The notes under the pieces are model-generated. The model did not search any database, was not told the origin of the DNA, and saw nothing but the letters and a program-made list of their open reading frames with translations. 64,000 bases of DNA, taken from contig CAWHOA010000038.1 of NCBI GenBank assembly GCA_963830885.1, positions 1 to 64,000 of the forward strand, written 5' to 3'. Shown piece by piece: positions 1 to 10,107 of this stretch (its first letter is position 1; each line of letters starts with the position of its first letter). The stretch comes from JAIBJN01 sp963830885. GTDB taxonomy: Bacteria > Actinomycetota > Thermoleophilia > Gaiellales > Gaiellaceae. The translations under genes were made by a program, and so were the position numbers.

Positions 1-307
1 GCCCAGGCGGGCACCGTACGAGGAGTCGCATCTCGTCGGATTTCTTGCTCCGGGTGGCGATGCACGCGCCCTCCGCCATCAGCGGTGGATCAGGTAGTCG
101 CTGACCATCCGTGGCGATGGAGATCTCGATCCGGGCCGACCGGCCCGGCTGTGGCACTTTGACGACGACCCGATCCGGCGCCAAGGTTGATGTTTGCCGG
201 GCGCTGGTAGCGAGTGCAGCGGCACTCGCGTCGAGCAGCCGCCTGTTCCCTATCATTACGGTATGCCCCGGTTCTGAGTCTACTCGGCAGGACGATGCGG
301 GAAGAAA

Positions 308-571
308 TTGACGCGCTATTCTTCAAACACAGCTGAGGTTTCTGCGACGTTGATTGGTTTCTTTCTGGTGGGCACGTTCTCCGACGTTGAGACGGGGGGG
401 TTTCACTGGTTGGTGCAGCGACGCGAAGGTGGTCGAGCCTTGACTTCCGGGCGGTTACGAGGAGATCGTCCTGTTCTTCTTGATGAACTTCTCTTCCTGT
501 CCCTCTGGCTGCATCCTCGTCGTTCCGGGGCCGGGTTCCCTCAGTTTGCTCTTTCTCCTGCTCAGCAGTGA
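308..571 (+). pseudogene. Possible membrane protein relic
   Basis: One frame reads a hydrophobic segment (SATLIGFFLVGTFSDVETG), and a second frame continues with another hydrophobic stretch containing ILVVPGPGSLSLLFLLLSS. The pair resembles the first two membrane segments of a small actinobacterial membrane protein with a frameshift between them. No family can be named with assurance, and the extent is uncertain on both sides. Confidence 0.25.
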
Positions 572-953
572 TGCTCCTGGTAGCCAATTCTTGACCCCCT
601 TTCTCGGATCCGGGCCTTCACCAGTCGCACCGGCTTGGTGACCTTCCCCCTAAACGAGCTGGTCGGCTCGGTGGCGGTTCTGGGCGATTGTCATAGTTCC
701 GTGGCCCCTGGGCGGAGTCGATCGAACGAGGGAAGACTGAACGGCGGCGATCCTCCTGCTCCTTTGGCGCAGGAAGTTCCTCAGCGTCAGCGCGCTCGGG
801 CGCTCTCGGTTTGACGATTCTGGAAAAAACCAGACTGGACTTTTCGAGTGGCTCGCTCGCCCAGCGGCGCAGAGCCCTTACGTTCGAGGCCGCGGAAGAT
901 CGACTGTATGAAACTTGACGGGGGGTACGCAGTCGAGATGGAACACAGAGGCG

Positions 954-1297
954 ATGGACGCGGGCGCCGCAGGCGCTGTTGACGCAAGCCGCGGCAAACC
1001 GGCGCCGGAGGCGCTCAGCGACGGTCCCGCGACCGCGAGTGAGCTGCGCGTCCTGCTGCTGATCGGTCGTGGGGGCGTCTCATGTCATATGCGAGTCCTG
1101 CGCCAGGCCGGCTCCGTCGACGTGGCGAAAGGAAGCGTGGTTCCGGGTGCCCAGACCTGCGTCCCGAGCCGCTGGAAGAAGCGACGAACGGCCCAGCTCG
1201 TCCCGCATCCGCGGGGCAGTCGTGGACGGACGTCCTGCAATACCGAAAATCGCCGAGGAACCCGGAGGAGGGTGACAGACCGAAGAAAACCGAGTGA
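954..1297 (+). pseudogene. ArsR-type regulator relic
   Basis: From the ATG at 954 the frame reads a winged-helix core typical of ArsR-family repressors: EALSDGPATASEL, then a recognition-helix region RGGVSCHMRVLRQAGSVDV. The C-terminal part (LRPEPLEE, then WTDVLQYRKSPRNPEEG) continues only in another frame, so at least one frameshift is present. ArsR regulators of this type usually sit directly upstream of an AHSA1/SRPBCC gene, and such a relic follows here. The call rests on motif recognition by eye. Confidence 0.6.
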
Positions 1298-1830
1298 AAA
1301 CCCGCATCGACTGGGACGCTGCTGATCCGGTCCACGGAAGGGGCGTTCGTCCCGCATGGAGGGCAGTGATGATACTGACATTTATGAACCCGCTGGTCGG
1401 GGACCCACCGACGCGCAAGCGCCAAGCTCAAACCGGCTGGCCGTGTCCAGGGCGACCTACGCCTGGGTGGGCGTGTTCAAAGCGACCTTCACGAGCGGAT
1501 GGGGAGGTTCGGGCCGAGTCGACGCGTGCGGGTTCCTTCCGCGCGACCTGCTCGTGACGATTATCTTGCACCACGGGATTCAAAGGTCGTCATTGAGGCC
1601 GTGGGCGATCGCCGACGGCGACGTAGACCAGAACGTGGTTGAAGAGCGTGGAATTCCCCTGGAAGAACTTGCCGCACACGGAGTCGGCTGGCAGGCGCAC
1701 TTCGGCCACCCTCGCTGCCCATGGGCGCGGGACCAGAGCCGATGACTGGGCGCATTCGATGGATCGAGCTGACACCCTCATATCGGGAGCAATCGTCCGC
1801 GCCGCGTGACCAGCTGAGTGTGGGGCACGC
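1294..1830 (+). pseudogene. AHSA1/SRPBCC protein relic
   Basis: Only the C-terminal third is readable: VEERGIPLEELAAHGVGWQ, near 1634-1700, and RIRWIELTPSYREQ, near 1755-1800 in another frame. In actinobacterial AHSA1-type (SRPBCC fold) proteins the C-terminus has this pattern of a short helix, HGVGWQAHL and a tryptophan-rich tail. Its position just after an ArsR-type relic fits the common ArsR-AHSA1 pair. The N-terminal half is not recoverable, so the family call is moderate. Confidence 0.45.
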
Positions 1831-1923
1831 TGGCTCGAAAGCCGAACGGGCTGGCGAGCTGATTTCTCTCCAGAGGAGTCGGGGATAACGACAACTCTGA
1901 GTGACTGCAAGCAAACCCTAGAC

Positions 1924-2226
1924 TCAGGTCGCCGAGGGCTCTGCGGCGATAATCTGCCGCAGGGCGGCGATGTGGCCCGTGTAGCGCGCTCGACCGAGTG
2001 GGGTCAGGCGCGCGCGGAATCGGCGTCGCCGCTCGCTGAGAGGCCGTTGGATCGCGAGTAGGCTGCATCCTCAAGCGTCGCGAATTGCTTGGAGAGGGCC
2101 GAGTCGGAGAGGCCGAGCTGGTCCCGGAGAACGCGAAGTCTGCCCAGTCCGCCGCAGCCAGCAGAGCGACGATCGAGAAGCGTGTGGCGGGGTGGATGCC
2201 TCGTCGAAGCGTGCTCGGTCGCTCAT
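1924..2226 (-). pseudogene. Winged-helix regulator relic
   Basis: The minus strand from the ATG at 2226 reads MSDRARFDEA, shifts frame, then reads HPATRFSIVALLAAADWADF followed, after more shifts, by a degraded helix-turn-helix and a tail near IIAAEPSAT with a stop at 1924. This is the layout of small MarR/ArsR-like winged-helix proteins of about 100 residues that act as transcription repressors. Its ATG overlaps the stop of the upstream membrane protein relic (ATGA), so the pair was probably a two-gene operon before it decayed. Confidence 0.55.
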
Positions 2227-2632
2227 GGGGCCCCCGCGCGTTGGCTCGCCCTGTCGCGGATCCAGGCCATGACGCGAGGCCCGCAGAGCAGGGCAGGGTC
2301 GCCACGAAGGCGCTCGCCAAGAGCGAAGGATGCTCGGTACGTCCGCTTAAGCGCGAGGGCGATCGCGATGGTCATGCCCACGAGCACGAGAGAAAACCGA
2401 TCACGACGACCTGTGCGTGGCGTCCAGCGACGTCTGCGCGAACCTGCACCGCGTCCCTGCGGCTCCGGCCGGCGACCAGGCGCTGGAAGACGTACGAGTG
2501 TCCGGCGCCGACGGCAACGGTCGCTCCGGCGACGAGCCACCGGCGCATGTAGATCGGCCAGCACGCCGAGACGATCCAACAGGCGGCGAGCCCCCACGAG
2601 TACCACCAGGGCATGCCGATCTGGTCGATCAC
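2223..2632 (-). pseudogene. Membrane protein relic, regulator partner
   Basis: The minus strand reads MIDQIGMPWWYSWGLAACW and continues with hydrophobic segments, then shifts frame into LVLVGMTIAIALALKRTYR and ends at the stop at 2223. At least two membrane spans are visible and one frameshift separates the halves. The family is unknown. It was evidently translated together with the downstream winged-helix regulator, with which it shares an ATGA stop/start overlap. Confidence 0.5.
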
Positions 2633-2898
2633 GCGCTGACGGGCTTGCGCGGCTCCGTGCAGCGCGACCCGTGCCTAGAGTCGCTTGGGTACGGCATGTT
2701 CATCAGCCCTTCACTTTCCTAGTCGGAAACTAAAGCGTAGACTTTCCGATCGGGGAAGTCAGTCTGGCCATGCGGAAGATGGTTCGAATCCTCGCCCCGG
2801 ACGGGGTCCGTCCGGCGAGTCGCAGGTTATCACTAATAACCAGTCACTGACCAGACTCTGGCAGGGGGGTGGCCGCTCCAGTCCTATGATGGCCGGTT

Positions 2899-3344
2899 GT
2901 GGCCAAGCTTCGGATCACGGCGCTAGAGGGTAGGCATCAGGCGGAGGTGTTCGAGGCGCATTCAATCCGAAGGAGATCGAGGTCGACCGCACGATTCCCT
3001 GGCTGTACCACCGACTAATTCCCGGTGTCCTGCAGTATCTGGGCTTCGAGCCGGCGCGGATCAGCTTCGAGCTGCTCTTCGACGGCGTCGAACAATCCAA
3101 GTCGGTGCAGCCACGACTCGACACGCTCCACCGACTCAGCAGCGTGGACGACACCCTTCATTCTCCGCCGAGAGTAAAGGTCGCTTCGGGAAGCGCGGCG
3201 GGTGCGATGCCAACCTTCCACGGAGTCATCGAAGCCGTCTCGGTTCACTACCTCGAGTTCGCCGGGAATGGAGTGCCGCTACGTGCGACAGCGACCGTGA
3301 AGCTCATAGAAGCCGTCGACCCACGTACTCTCGTTCGCGAGTAG
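2899..3344 (+). pseudogene. Contractile injection system tube/LysM-type protein relic
   Basis: From the GTG at 2899 the frame begins MAKLRITALEGRHQAEVFEA, then after a frameshift near 2962 reads FNPKEIEVDRTIPW, EPARISFELLFDGVE, SVQPRLDTLHRLSSVDDTL, PTFHGVIEAVSVHYLEF and GVPLRATATVKLIEA, ending at a stop at 3344. This order (FNPKE, SFELLFDG, SVQP, LSSVD, F.G.IE.V...Y, G.PLRA.....L) is the pattern of the CIS tube/LysM-like baseplate adaptor of extracellular contractile injection systems and related phage tail proteins. The body is almost complete and only the frameshift breaks it. No sheath, VgrG or AAA+ partner was found nearby, so it is an orphan remnant. Confidence 0.65.
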
Positions 3345-4414
3345 CCCGCTGCACGAGGGAGCGACGCCTCGCCCAGCGCCGTTCTCCGACGCCGACCTGA
3401 TCCGAGCGCAGCCCATCGCGCCCATGATCGCACTGATGTGGTTCCTCGACCTGGACGGGATGCGCTGCCGATGGACGCCGATTCCCGGCAGTCCGAGTAC
3501 CGGGCGAACTGGACGATTGAAGGAAGTGACGCGACGGTGTAGAGCGGCGGACCGACATGTTCGAATGGCGCAATCAGCTGTGATGGAGAGAAGAGGGGCG
3601 ACGTGCCACCGACTCCCTTCGTGCCCAAGGAACTGCTTCATGCGGTCCTGCTGGACAGTTCACCGACCGCGTTCGAAGCGCGATGGTTGCTGACCGTTGT
3701 TACCGAAGCTGAGCGGCGCCCGGAGAATTCAAGCACGCGCTCGAGCGTAATTATCGTACGTTGGCGCAGGCGATCGCCTGTCGGGGGCCATCGGGCATGA
3801 AGGGCTATTTGGGGCTTTCGCCGAATCGCTGATCTACGAGTTCGGGCCCTAACTCGCGGCTCTCTAAGGAACAGCGGCAGGCGGCGGCGATCTTCGTGGC
3901 TGATTTTAAGGCTGCCTCCCGAGCAGGTCACGTCGAGGACCGTGTGGTTGCCTGTTGAACTCCTTGGTTCTGCTGGTACGTGCCAGTTGCGCATCGTCCG
4001 GTTGATGTGTGACGATGACTGGCATCCATGTCCTCGGCGAACCCGCTGCTGAACACGAACACGCCCGCGTCGATCACCTCCGGACTTCGGCATGAGCAGT
4101 CTCTTCGATGTTCGGGCCCCTCCTCAGCCGCGGATGTCGTCCATCGCGCCGCTGGGGAACGAAATCAGGAACTGCGTCACTTCATCACTTCTTTTTTGGT
4201 GGCCTTGTCCTGCCGCATCTCAGCCTTTGCCCGCATGCGGGTACAGATCCGCAACAACTCACTGAAGACGCCATCGCCTGCTTCGGCCACTCTGGGTTCA
4301 GACTTCGTCAGGCGTTATCTTCCTTACGCGGGCCCACGACGTAGTCCGGCGACTGTTCCCGCCCCTGGAATCGTAGACCGACCCTGAACGAGCCGGCTCC
4401 GCGGAGCTTTGGGC

Positions 4415-5171
4415 CTCAAGACGAGATCGTTGTGCTTCAGGCGCGCCGCGGCTGCGGCGTACGTGAGCCCGACCCAGCCGACGATCACAAGGAGCGCGAC
4501 GGCGGGCGAGGAAGTCGCTCGTCGCCCTCAACCGCGAGGCATCTTCAAGACCGATAAAGCTGCTGGCTGTCAAATACGTTGGTGCGAACTTGCGCACCCT
4601 CGGGCATGCAAGTCCGATGAGGCGCTCGGCGCGACCGCGAAGGCGAGCAGGATAGTTTTTTCGACCATGGCGATGATCTTGTTCTGGATGAGCCCACTGA
4701 TGAAGAACCCGAAAGCGCCTGCAGAGGCAGTGATGACGAGTCTGCGCCAGAGGGAGACCCGCCAGGTCTTTGAGGCCGACGGTCGGAAGGTCTTGGGCTG
4801 GACAGGATCAGTGTGCCGATGGCGATGATCTGTGACGGTGACGATGAGCGAGACCGCGATTCCTGCGACCCGCGAGAGGAACTCGTCTTCGGCGCCGAGT
4901 GGCCGGAGCCCGCCTGGGTGCTGCAAGGAATGGTGCCTGTGATCGTCGTCATCGCTAATGCCGGCGATGCCGATCACGCCGAGACAAGATGAAGAGGCCG
5001 CGAGAAGCCCGCGAAGAAGAGATCTGCTTATGTCGTCCTTGGTTCCATTATGAAGGAACTTTCCGAGTGCTGCGCCAGAACCATGACAAGCGGCGAGTTG
5101 GCGAGCGCTGCAGCGGCTACTACGATGAATGTCCGCGTCGTGCGCAGCTTCATCAGCTCGGCGTGCAGCAT
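4415..5171 (-). pseudogene. ABC-2 exporter permease relic
   Basis: From the ATG at 5171 the minus strand reads MLHAELMKLRTTRTFIVVAA, the classic N-terminus of an ABC-2 type permease. Further down, in shifted frames, are GAFGFFISGLIQNKIIAMV (a membrane span plus loop), VRKFAPTYLTASSF and a final span ALLVIVGWVGLTYAAAAARL before the degraded end near 4415. The fragments are in the expected order but in different frames. The gene lies directly downstream of its ATPase relic on the same strand, so this was an exporter operon. Confidence 0.7.
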
Positions 5172-5174
5172 TGC

Positions 5175-6085
5175 TTTCACCGATCGTTTATCCGTGAGCG
5201 CGAAGAAGGGGCTGCTTCGAGGGAGCGCATCTGGGGTGCGCAGGCCGAGGATCGTGACCTGTTCCTGCGCCGCAACGGTTCGACCTGCTCGGGGCCCGCG
5301 TCGAGGACGCAGTAGGATGTCGCCTTCGCGCTCGACCCGCGAAGAAGCTCGGCGTTCCAGCGCCGGGGCCGAGCCGCTCCGGTTCGGGCGTTCGAACCTC
5401 GGTCGCCGGTCATTCTGCCGCCGCCAAGAACCTGCTTCAGCGCCCTCGGCCGTGCGGCTTCCCGTGGGAGATGATGACGAGTCCCCCACGGATCGGGCGA
5501 GACCTCGGCGAGCAGGCGGCTCGAGACGAGGAGGGATCGTCGTTCGCCCGCTCGCGCGCGGAGCAGCCCGCGCATCCAGCTCATCCCGGGTGGATCGAGG
5601 CCGTCGCGTCGGCTGGTCGAGGATCAGGACCTCCGGATCGCCGAGCAACGCCGCGGCGACTTCCCTGGTCGCCGCCCGATCCCCATCCGGTAGCCCTTCA
5701 CCCGCCGGTCGCCTGCGTCGTTCAGCCCAACGATGGACAGGACCTCGTCGACATGCTGCTTGGGATGCTGGTTTGGAGCGGCGAGAACGCGAAGGCGGTC
5801 GCGTCCTGTTCGGCTCTGGTGAAAGGCGGCGTCCTGGAGTATGGCACCAACTTGGGCGCTTGGCTGGTTGAGCTGATAAAAGAGACGATTAATGTAGGTT
5901 GCTCTCCCCGCAGTCGGGCCCGGATGAGCCCGAGGAACGCGCGGAGCGTCGCGCTCTGACCAGCGCTGCTCGCGCCGAGGAAACCCATGAATGCGCCCGG
6001 TCTTCTACCTCGTAGCTCAGTCCTTCTCACCGCCTCGCCTTTCCCCAACCGCTTGTGGAGATCGCGCGGGTCGACGGCGGGCATC
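5175..6085 (-). pseudogene. ABC exporter ATPase relic
   Basis: Reading down the minus strand one finds DLHKRLGKGEAVR, then a degraded Walker A region GFLGASSAGQSATLRAFLGL (lysine replaced by Q), then in other frames GAILQDAAFHQSRTGRDRL, HVDEVLSIVGLNDAGDRRVK, a Walker B relic LGDPEVLILDQPT and GLLRARAGERRSLLVSSRLL. The order matches ABC-2 exporter ATPases of about 300 residues. Several frameshifts and loss of the Walker A lysine make it non-functional. It pairs with the permease relic at 4415-5171. Confidence 0.75.
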
Positions 6086-6332
6086 AAGCCACATTCATCG
6101 AAAATGCTTCCGCCTGCTGGGCAGCGCGCGCGTGTGGGACTCCCTCGACAGCGAACCTCGGGGCCCCGTAGATTATCGTCGCGCCATCCCGGATCCTGGA
6201 CCGTCGCGCTCGGCTCATCGAAGTCATGGCGTCGACCCAGCCAGCTGTTCAAGCGACATTCCCGCACACTCGCACACGCCCGGCCGCTACTCCAGGAGGA
6301 GGGTGGGCATAGGCCCGAGGCCCAGGCGAGTG

Positions 6333-6357
6333 TTCTGTATAAGGGTGAATCCCTGAA
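6333..6357 (+). repeat. Degenerate copy of 25-bp direct repeat
   Basis: About 19 of 25 positions match the copies at 7697-7721 and 9004-9028, in the same orientation (shared core ATAAGGG and CCTGAA). The copies lie 1364 and 1307 bp apart, so each pair brackets a gene-sized segment. Confidence 0.4.
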
Positions 6358-7696
6358 GAGAAACCTATTGATCACTTGGGTGATCCGCCCTGTGAATCAG
6401 TGGGCATGGTTTAATGCATCGACCTGCTATAAATGAAGGCGGCAAGCTGTTCGCAGCGAGAGCTGGAGGAGGTCTTTGATGTCCATGACGGAATTGCCAG
6501 CGAGTGGTTAAAGCTTTGGTACGGGCTGCGTGAGGGAGGAAGGCGAGGATCTCTGGTTGTCCCGGCGTGCTTGACATGAATCAAGATCAGTGCTCGAAGG
6601 ACACTGCTGGCCGGGTACTCGGTGATCCAGATACCCAGGTGCCACCGGGCGCGGGCTCGCCTGGGTACGTCGACCGCGACGAGGACGACGGGATCTTTGT
6701 CCACAAAGGCGAGCGCGAGGTCTATATCGGCGAACGCGGTCTTGTTCCTCACAGCGCGGGGGGTTTCGCCTTCGCCCTGAAGGGCGAGCGTCGATGCTCT
6801 TTTTTTTGGTGAACCGATGGGACAAAGACGTCGATCCGGGCGGAGGGTTATTTGTTCGAAATGCTCGAGAGATAGATCGCTGAAGCTTGCCTCCGAGCAC
6901 GTCGCGTCGATCGCCGCCTGTAGGTCGATCTGACATGGAGCGACTTCTGTCTATTGCGGAACAAAGGGCGCTCGAATCGATTCGGGTGCTCGTGTTGATC
7001 TCCGGGGCGCTAAGTCACTCACCCGGACGAGTGCAGCCGTCTCCGAAATGGCGGCGGGACGACGCGCGCACCCACTCTGCGGCATCCAGGGGTGCGCCTG
7101 GGTGGGGCATGGGACGGTCACCGCGCGACGCCCACCTGGTCAACAGTTTCTCCCACGAGGATTCCTTTAATCCGAGCGCCTCCACTCGGCCTGCAGCCGC
7201 TCGGCGGCGTCCAGGATCTCGTTCGACCCTCGACACCGTCCCGACGTCATGCTGGTCCTGGAGCCCGCAGTGATCTGTATTCCAGCCACTCTTGCACTGC
7301 CTAAGTCCGGGCGGGAGACGGAGTTCTTCCACGCTAGAGGAGGACCACGGCGAACGGACAGGTGATCGCCTTCGAGACCAAGTACTGTTACGACCTCGAC
7401 CGTGGAATCTAACATGTGGTTGCTGAGGTCTTCCGGCGCTCCCGAAGAGGCGGTGTCCGCGCCGACTGGCCCGCCGACCGCGAGGCTGGCTCGGCTGACG
7501 GTGATCGTCTGGGACGACGACGAGGCCTACGACGCCGCAATGGCCGCCGTCGCCGAACGGTGAGCCGCGGAACCCGACCGCCACCGACCGTCGCCCGCCT
7601 GGGTGTCGGATATGGACGTCGACGGCATTCTCGGGAGGCTTGTCCAGTCAGGGGAAATGACTGACCTGTGGTAACAGTCAGACGCCGACAGGCCAC

Positions 7697-7721
7697 GTTT
7701 GGATAAGCGCGCATTCCTTAA
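7697..7721 (+). repeat. 25-bp direct repeat, left of pip relic
   Basis: GTTTGGATAAG followed by CGCGCATTCCTTAA. A near-identical copy lies at 9004-9028 in the same orientation, and the two bracket the proline iminopeptidase relic. Confidence 0.55.
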
Positions 7722-7971
7722 AGAAGCCGGTCGATGACGACTTCGGTGACGTTGCCCTGGACTTGCTCGACACATGTGTGAGATTCTTGTCGCTGATGAC
7801 GACCGACTCGGATGCACCAGCGTCGGGAACGTCCCGAGCGGGTGAAGAGCACCCTGGGCGCCGTGGCAGAGGGAGCCGTGGGGCGGCCGGAGGTTCATCC
7901 GGCCCGCTGACCGGCTCGGTGGTGCTGTAGCGTCGCGGTCTCCTCTCTTTTGAGAAGGAAGGGTTCCAGGC

Positions 7972-8893
7972 ATGGCCGAGCCTTACGACGACGGACCGCT
8001 CGACGTTGGCGACGGCAACCGGGTCTACTGGGAGACCCGTGGAAGCCTGACGGCAAGCCCGCGGTGATCGTTCACGGTGGGCCTGGATCCGGGCTGGAAG
8101 GAAACACGGGCGGTCGTTCGCCGGACCGCTACCGCGTTGGATCTTCGACCAGCGCGGCTGCGGCGGAGCAAGCCGGACGCAAGCGATCCGGATACCGACA
8201 TGAGCGTGAACACCACCGAGCATCTGCTCTGGAGACATGCAGCCATTCGCGAGCACCTCAGGATCGAGCGTGGCTCCGTTCGGCGGCTCCGGGGGTCGAC
8301 GCTGATCCGGCCTACGCGGAGCGGCACCGGAGCGCGCGTCGGAGATCTGATCCCGAGCGTGACATCAGCAGGCGGTCCGAGATTGACTGGGCCTACCGAG
8401 GCGTCGGCCGCTTCTTCCCGGAGGAGTGGGAGCGGCTTCGAGCCGGGGACCGGGACTGAGCGCGATGGCGACCTCCTAGCGGCCTACGCGCGGCTCACGG
8501 AGACTCCGAACGCCGATGTGCGGGCCAAGGCGACGGCCCATGGCTCGCCTGGAAAGACGCGACCATCTTGCAGGAACCAGATGGCACACCCGACGAATAC
8601 AGCGCCCGCCGCCGGCCGCGAAGGCTCGCCCTCGTCCGCATCCGCGCCCACGACTCCGCCAATGGAGCCTACGCGAAGAAGGGGCGCACCTCCGCGGAGC
8701 GCAACCGCCTCAGCGGTATCCCGGGCGTCCTGATCCAGGGCCGTCTGGACATGGGCCTCCGGCGGCACGGCCTGGAAGCTAGCCCAAGCGTGGCCCGAGG
8801 CCCGACCCGCCGTCGTCGAGGACTCGGGGGACACCGGAAGCGATGTGATGAGGAAGGAGGCTCTTGTCGCGTCGGATGCTTCGCCAGAAGCTA
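7972..8893 (+). pseudogene. pip: Proline iminopeptidase relic
   Basis: From the ATG at 7972 the frame reads MAEPYDDGPLDVGDGNRVYW, then shifts. The next readable parts are PAVIVHGGPGSG (oxyanion-hole motif HGGPG), ARLRRSKPDASD (relic of the DQRGCGRS motif), NTTEHLL, WAYRGVGRFFPEEWERL, ERDGDLLAAYARL and GIPGVLIQGRLDMG followed by VEDSGDTGSDV. This is the complete motif order of the prolyl aminopeptidase branch of the alpha/beta hydrolases (about 310 residues), but spread over three frames and with the Ser nucleophile elbow degraded. It is therefore a pseudogene unless the sequence has many indel errors. Confidence 0.75.
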
Positions 8894-9003
8894 GCAGGTG
8901 TCGAATGGCATGCGCGACCTTCCTGTCGCCTGACGCGCTCGTCAGGCACAAGGTTAGTCAAGCCCCTGAGGAGGCGAGATAGGCCCGAGGCCGGGCATCC
9001 ACT

Positions 9004-9028
9004 GTTTGGATAAGGGCGCATTCCTGAA
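9004..9028 (+). repeat. 25-bp direct repeat, right of pip relic
   Basis: GTTTGGATAAG followed by GGCGCATTCCTGAA. It matches the copy at 7697-7721 at about 22 of the first 24 positions, same orientation. The part CATTCCTGAACG also occurs in the direct repeats around the alcohol dehydrogenase at 35.6-37.0 kb. Confidence 0.55.
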
Positions 9029-9070
9029 CGGGACATTCCACGGGATTACGGCGTGCTCCCCCGAGACGCC

Positions 9071-9096
9071 GAAGGCCCTGCGAGAGCCGGGCCTTC
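9071..9096 (-). terminator. Hairpin after lipoprotein relic
   Basis: GAAGGCCC and GGGCCTTC form a perfect 8-bp inverted repeat with a 10-nt loop. It lies just downstream of the minus-strand lipoprotein relic, where a terminator is expected. There is no clear T-run. Confidence 0.5.
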
Positions 9097-9123
9097 AGGG
9101 TCGTGGGGCATGACCGCGGGGCG

Positions 9124-9629
9124 TCAGTTGTCGTACGCCCTCTTGGCAGCCGTAGACAGCCTGGGCGCGCGTGTACCGGTCGCTGTACGGCGACTCCAAC
9201 TGCTCCATCAGGCCGTCCAGCGAGAACGACCCGGACTCAGGTAGCTCTCGGCCGACTCGACGGCCTGCGGCCTTCCAGTTCGGCGCAGGTAGTTGAGGGC
9301 GAAGACGGCGTCCTTCTTCTTGAAGCCCTCGCCGTACTCGATGTCACCTGCTCGATGAGGGCCTGGCGGGCGAATCCGCTGAGGTCAAGGAAGTTCTGCG
9401 CGCTCTTGATCGCTTGTCCTGGCCGGGCGTCAGCTCCGGCCCGGGCGCAGCTTCCTCGCTGGTCGGCGCCGCCGACTCCTCGGCGGCGTCCTCGACCGGC
9501 GCCTCGGTCGTCTCCTCGGCCGCCGGCGTCGGCTCGGCCGACTCCTCGGGCGTCCGGTGAGGCGCCGACGCTGGCGACGAGCAGGATGCCACCTGCGATC
9601 ATCGCCGCGACCTTCATCTTCTTGCTCAC
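9124..9629 (-). pseudogene. Ltp-type surface lipoprotein relic
   Basis: The minus strand begins MSKKMKVAAMIAGGILLVAS (signal peptide), shifts frame into a Pro/Glu/Ala-rich linker (EESAEPTPAAEETTEAPVE), and then reads AIKSAQNFLDLSGFARQALI, a hallmark Ltp repeat (host cell surface-exposed lipoprotein family: A..SA..YLD.SGFSR.GLI.QL). A second Ltp repeat follows (SGSFSLDGLMEQLESPYSD, YTRAQAVYG). Two or three frameshifts separate these parts. Intact relatives are secreted lipoproteins, some encoded by phages. A hairpin follows it. Confidence 0.65.
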
Positions 9630-10107
9630 GCGCGCTTCCTTTCGTATAGGTCCTCGGCGCTTCCAGCGACCGAGGCTCCTGAGACTAGACGACCCCGGAC
9701 GAAGCCGGTCACGGTCATCCCCTCACGTCCCTAGGTGGTATGCCGAACCTCGGAACCTCAGGCTCTCGCCCTCGCGGGTTTGGATATGTGCGCTCTTCTC
9801 AAGAGGAAGCACTGCTGGAGTACCAGCGCGAAACGCGACGACGCCGGCATCGACCGTCGCGACACCGATCAGCCTGTCGGCCCGGTCGAGCTCCAGGTGC
9901 TGCAGCTTGCCGACAATGGGCGAGGGCTCCAGCGTGTCGCCACCTCGGCCACCTTGCAGGTTTCCACCCGGACAACGGGGCGGCAAGCTCGCGGGCCAGT
10001 GGCGGGCCAAACCTCCAGGGACCGCCTCCAGGAGCCATGCGCGCACTGCTTCCGGAAGGGGCCGCGATCTGTGGCGTCAAGCGGGATCGCGGGGGTTCCG
10101 TCGTCGC

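Larger units (their letters stand above)
1..10107. other. Relic zone without intact genes
   Basis: No reading frame here has the length or composition of a real gene, yet recognisable protein fragments appear in shifted frames on both strands, separated by frameshifts and stops. GC is visibly lower than in the rest of the window, as expected of decaying DNA (an alternative is poor sequence quality at a contig end). The recognised relics are listed separately. Stretches 1-307, 572-953, 3345-4414, 6086-7470 and 9630-10107 hold nothing I can name. A short coding-like end before the stop at 7561-7563 (ends TVIVWDDDEAYDAAMAAVAER) and a minus-strand stretch around 9723-10046 look protein-derived but were not recognised. 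Confidence 0.7.

Noticed and set aside
2750..2801. tRNA-like 3' end (GGTTCGAATCC ... GCCCCGGA) before the eCIS relic
   Set aside because: The T stem does not pair, no anticodon stem is seen and the 5' acceptor match is poor. It might be a decayed tRNA but cannot be supported.
7697..9028. Integron-like cassette with attC sites
   Set aside because: The repeats begin GTTTGGA, which does not match the GTTRRRY core, and no paired inner sites or integrase are seen.
1..10107. Many ORFs of 60-200 codons on both strands
   Set aside because: They are low-complexity Arg/Pro/Ser-rich shadow frames or pieces of broken genes; none has family motifs over its full length.
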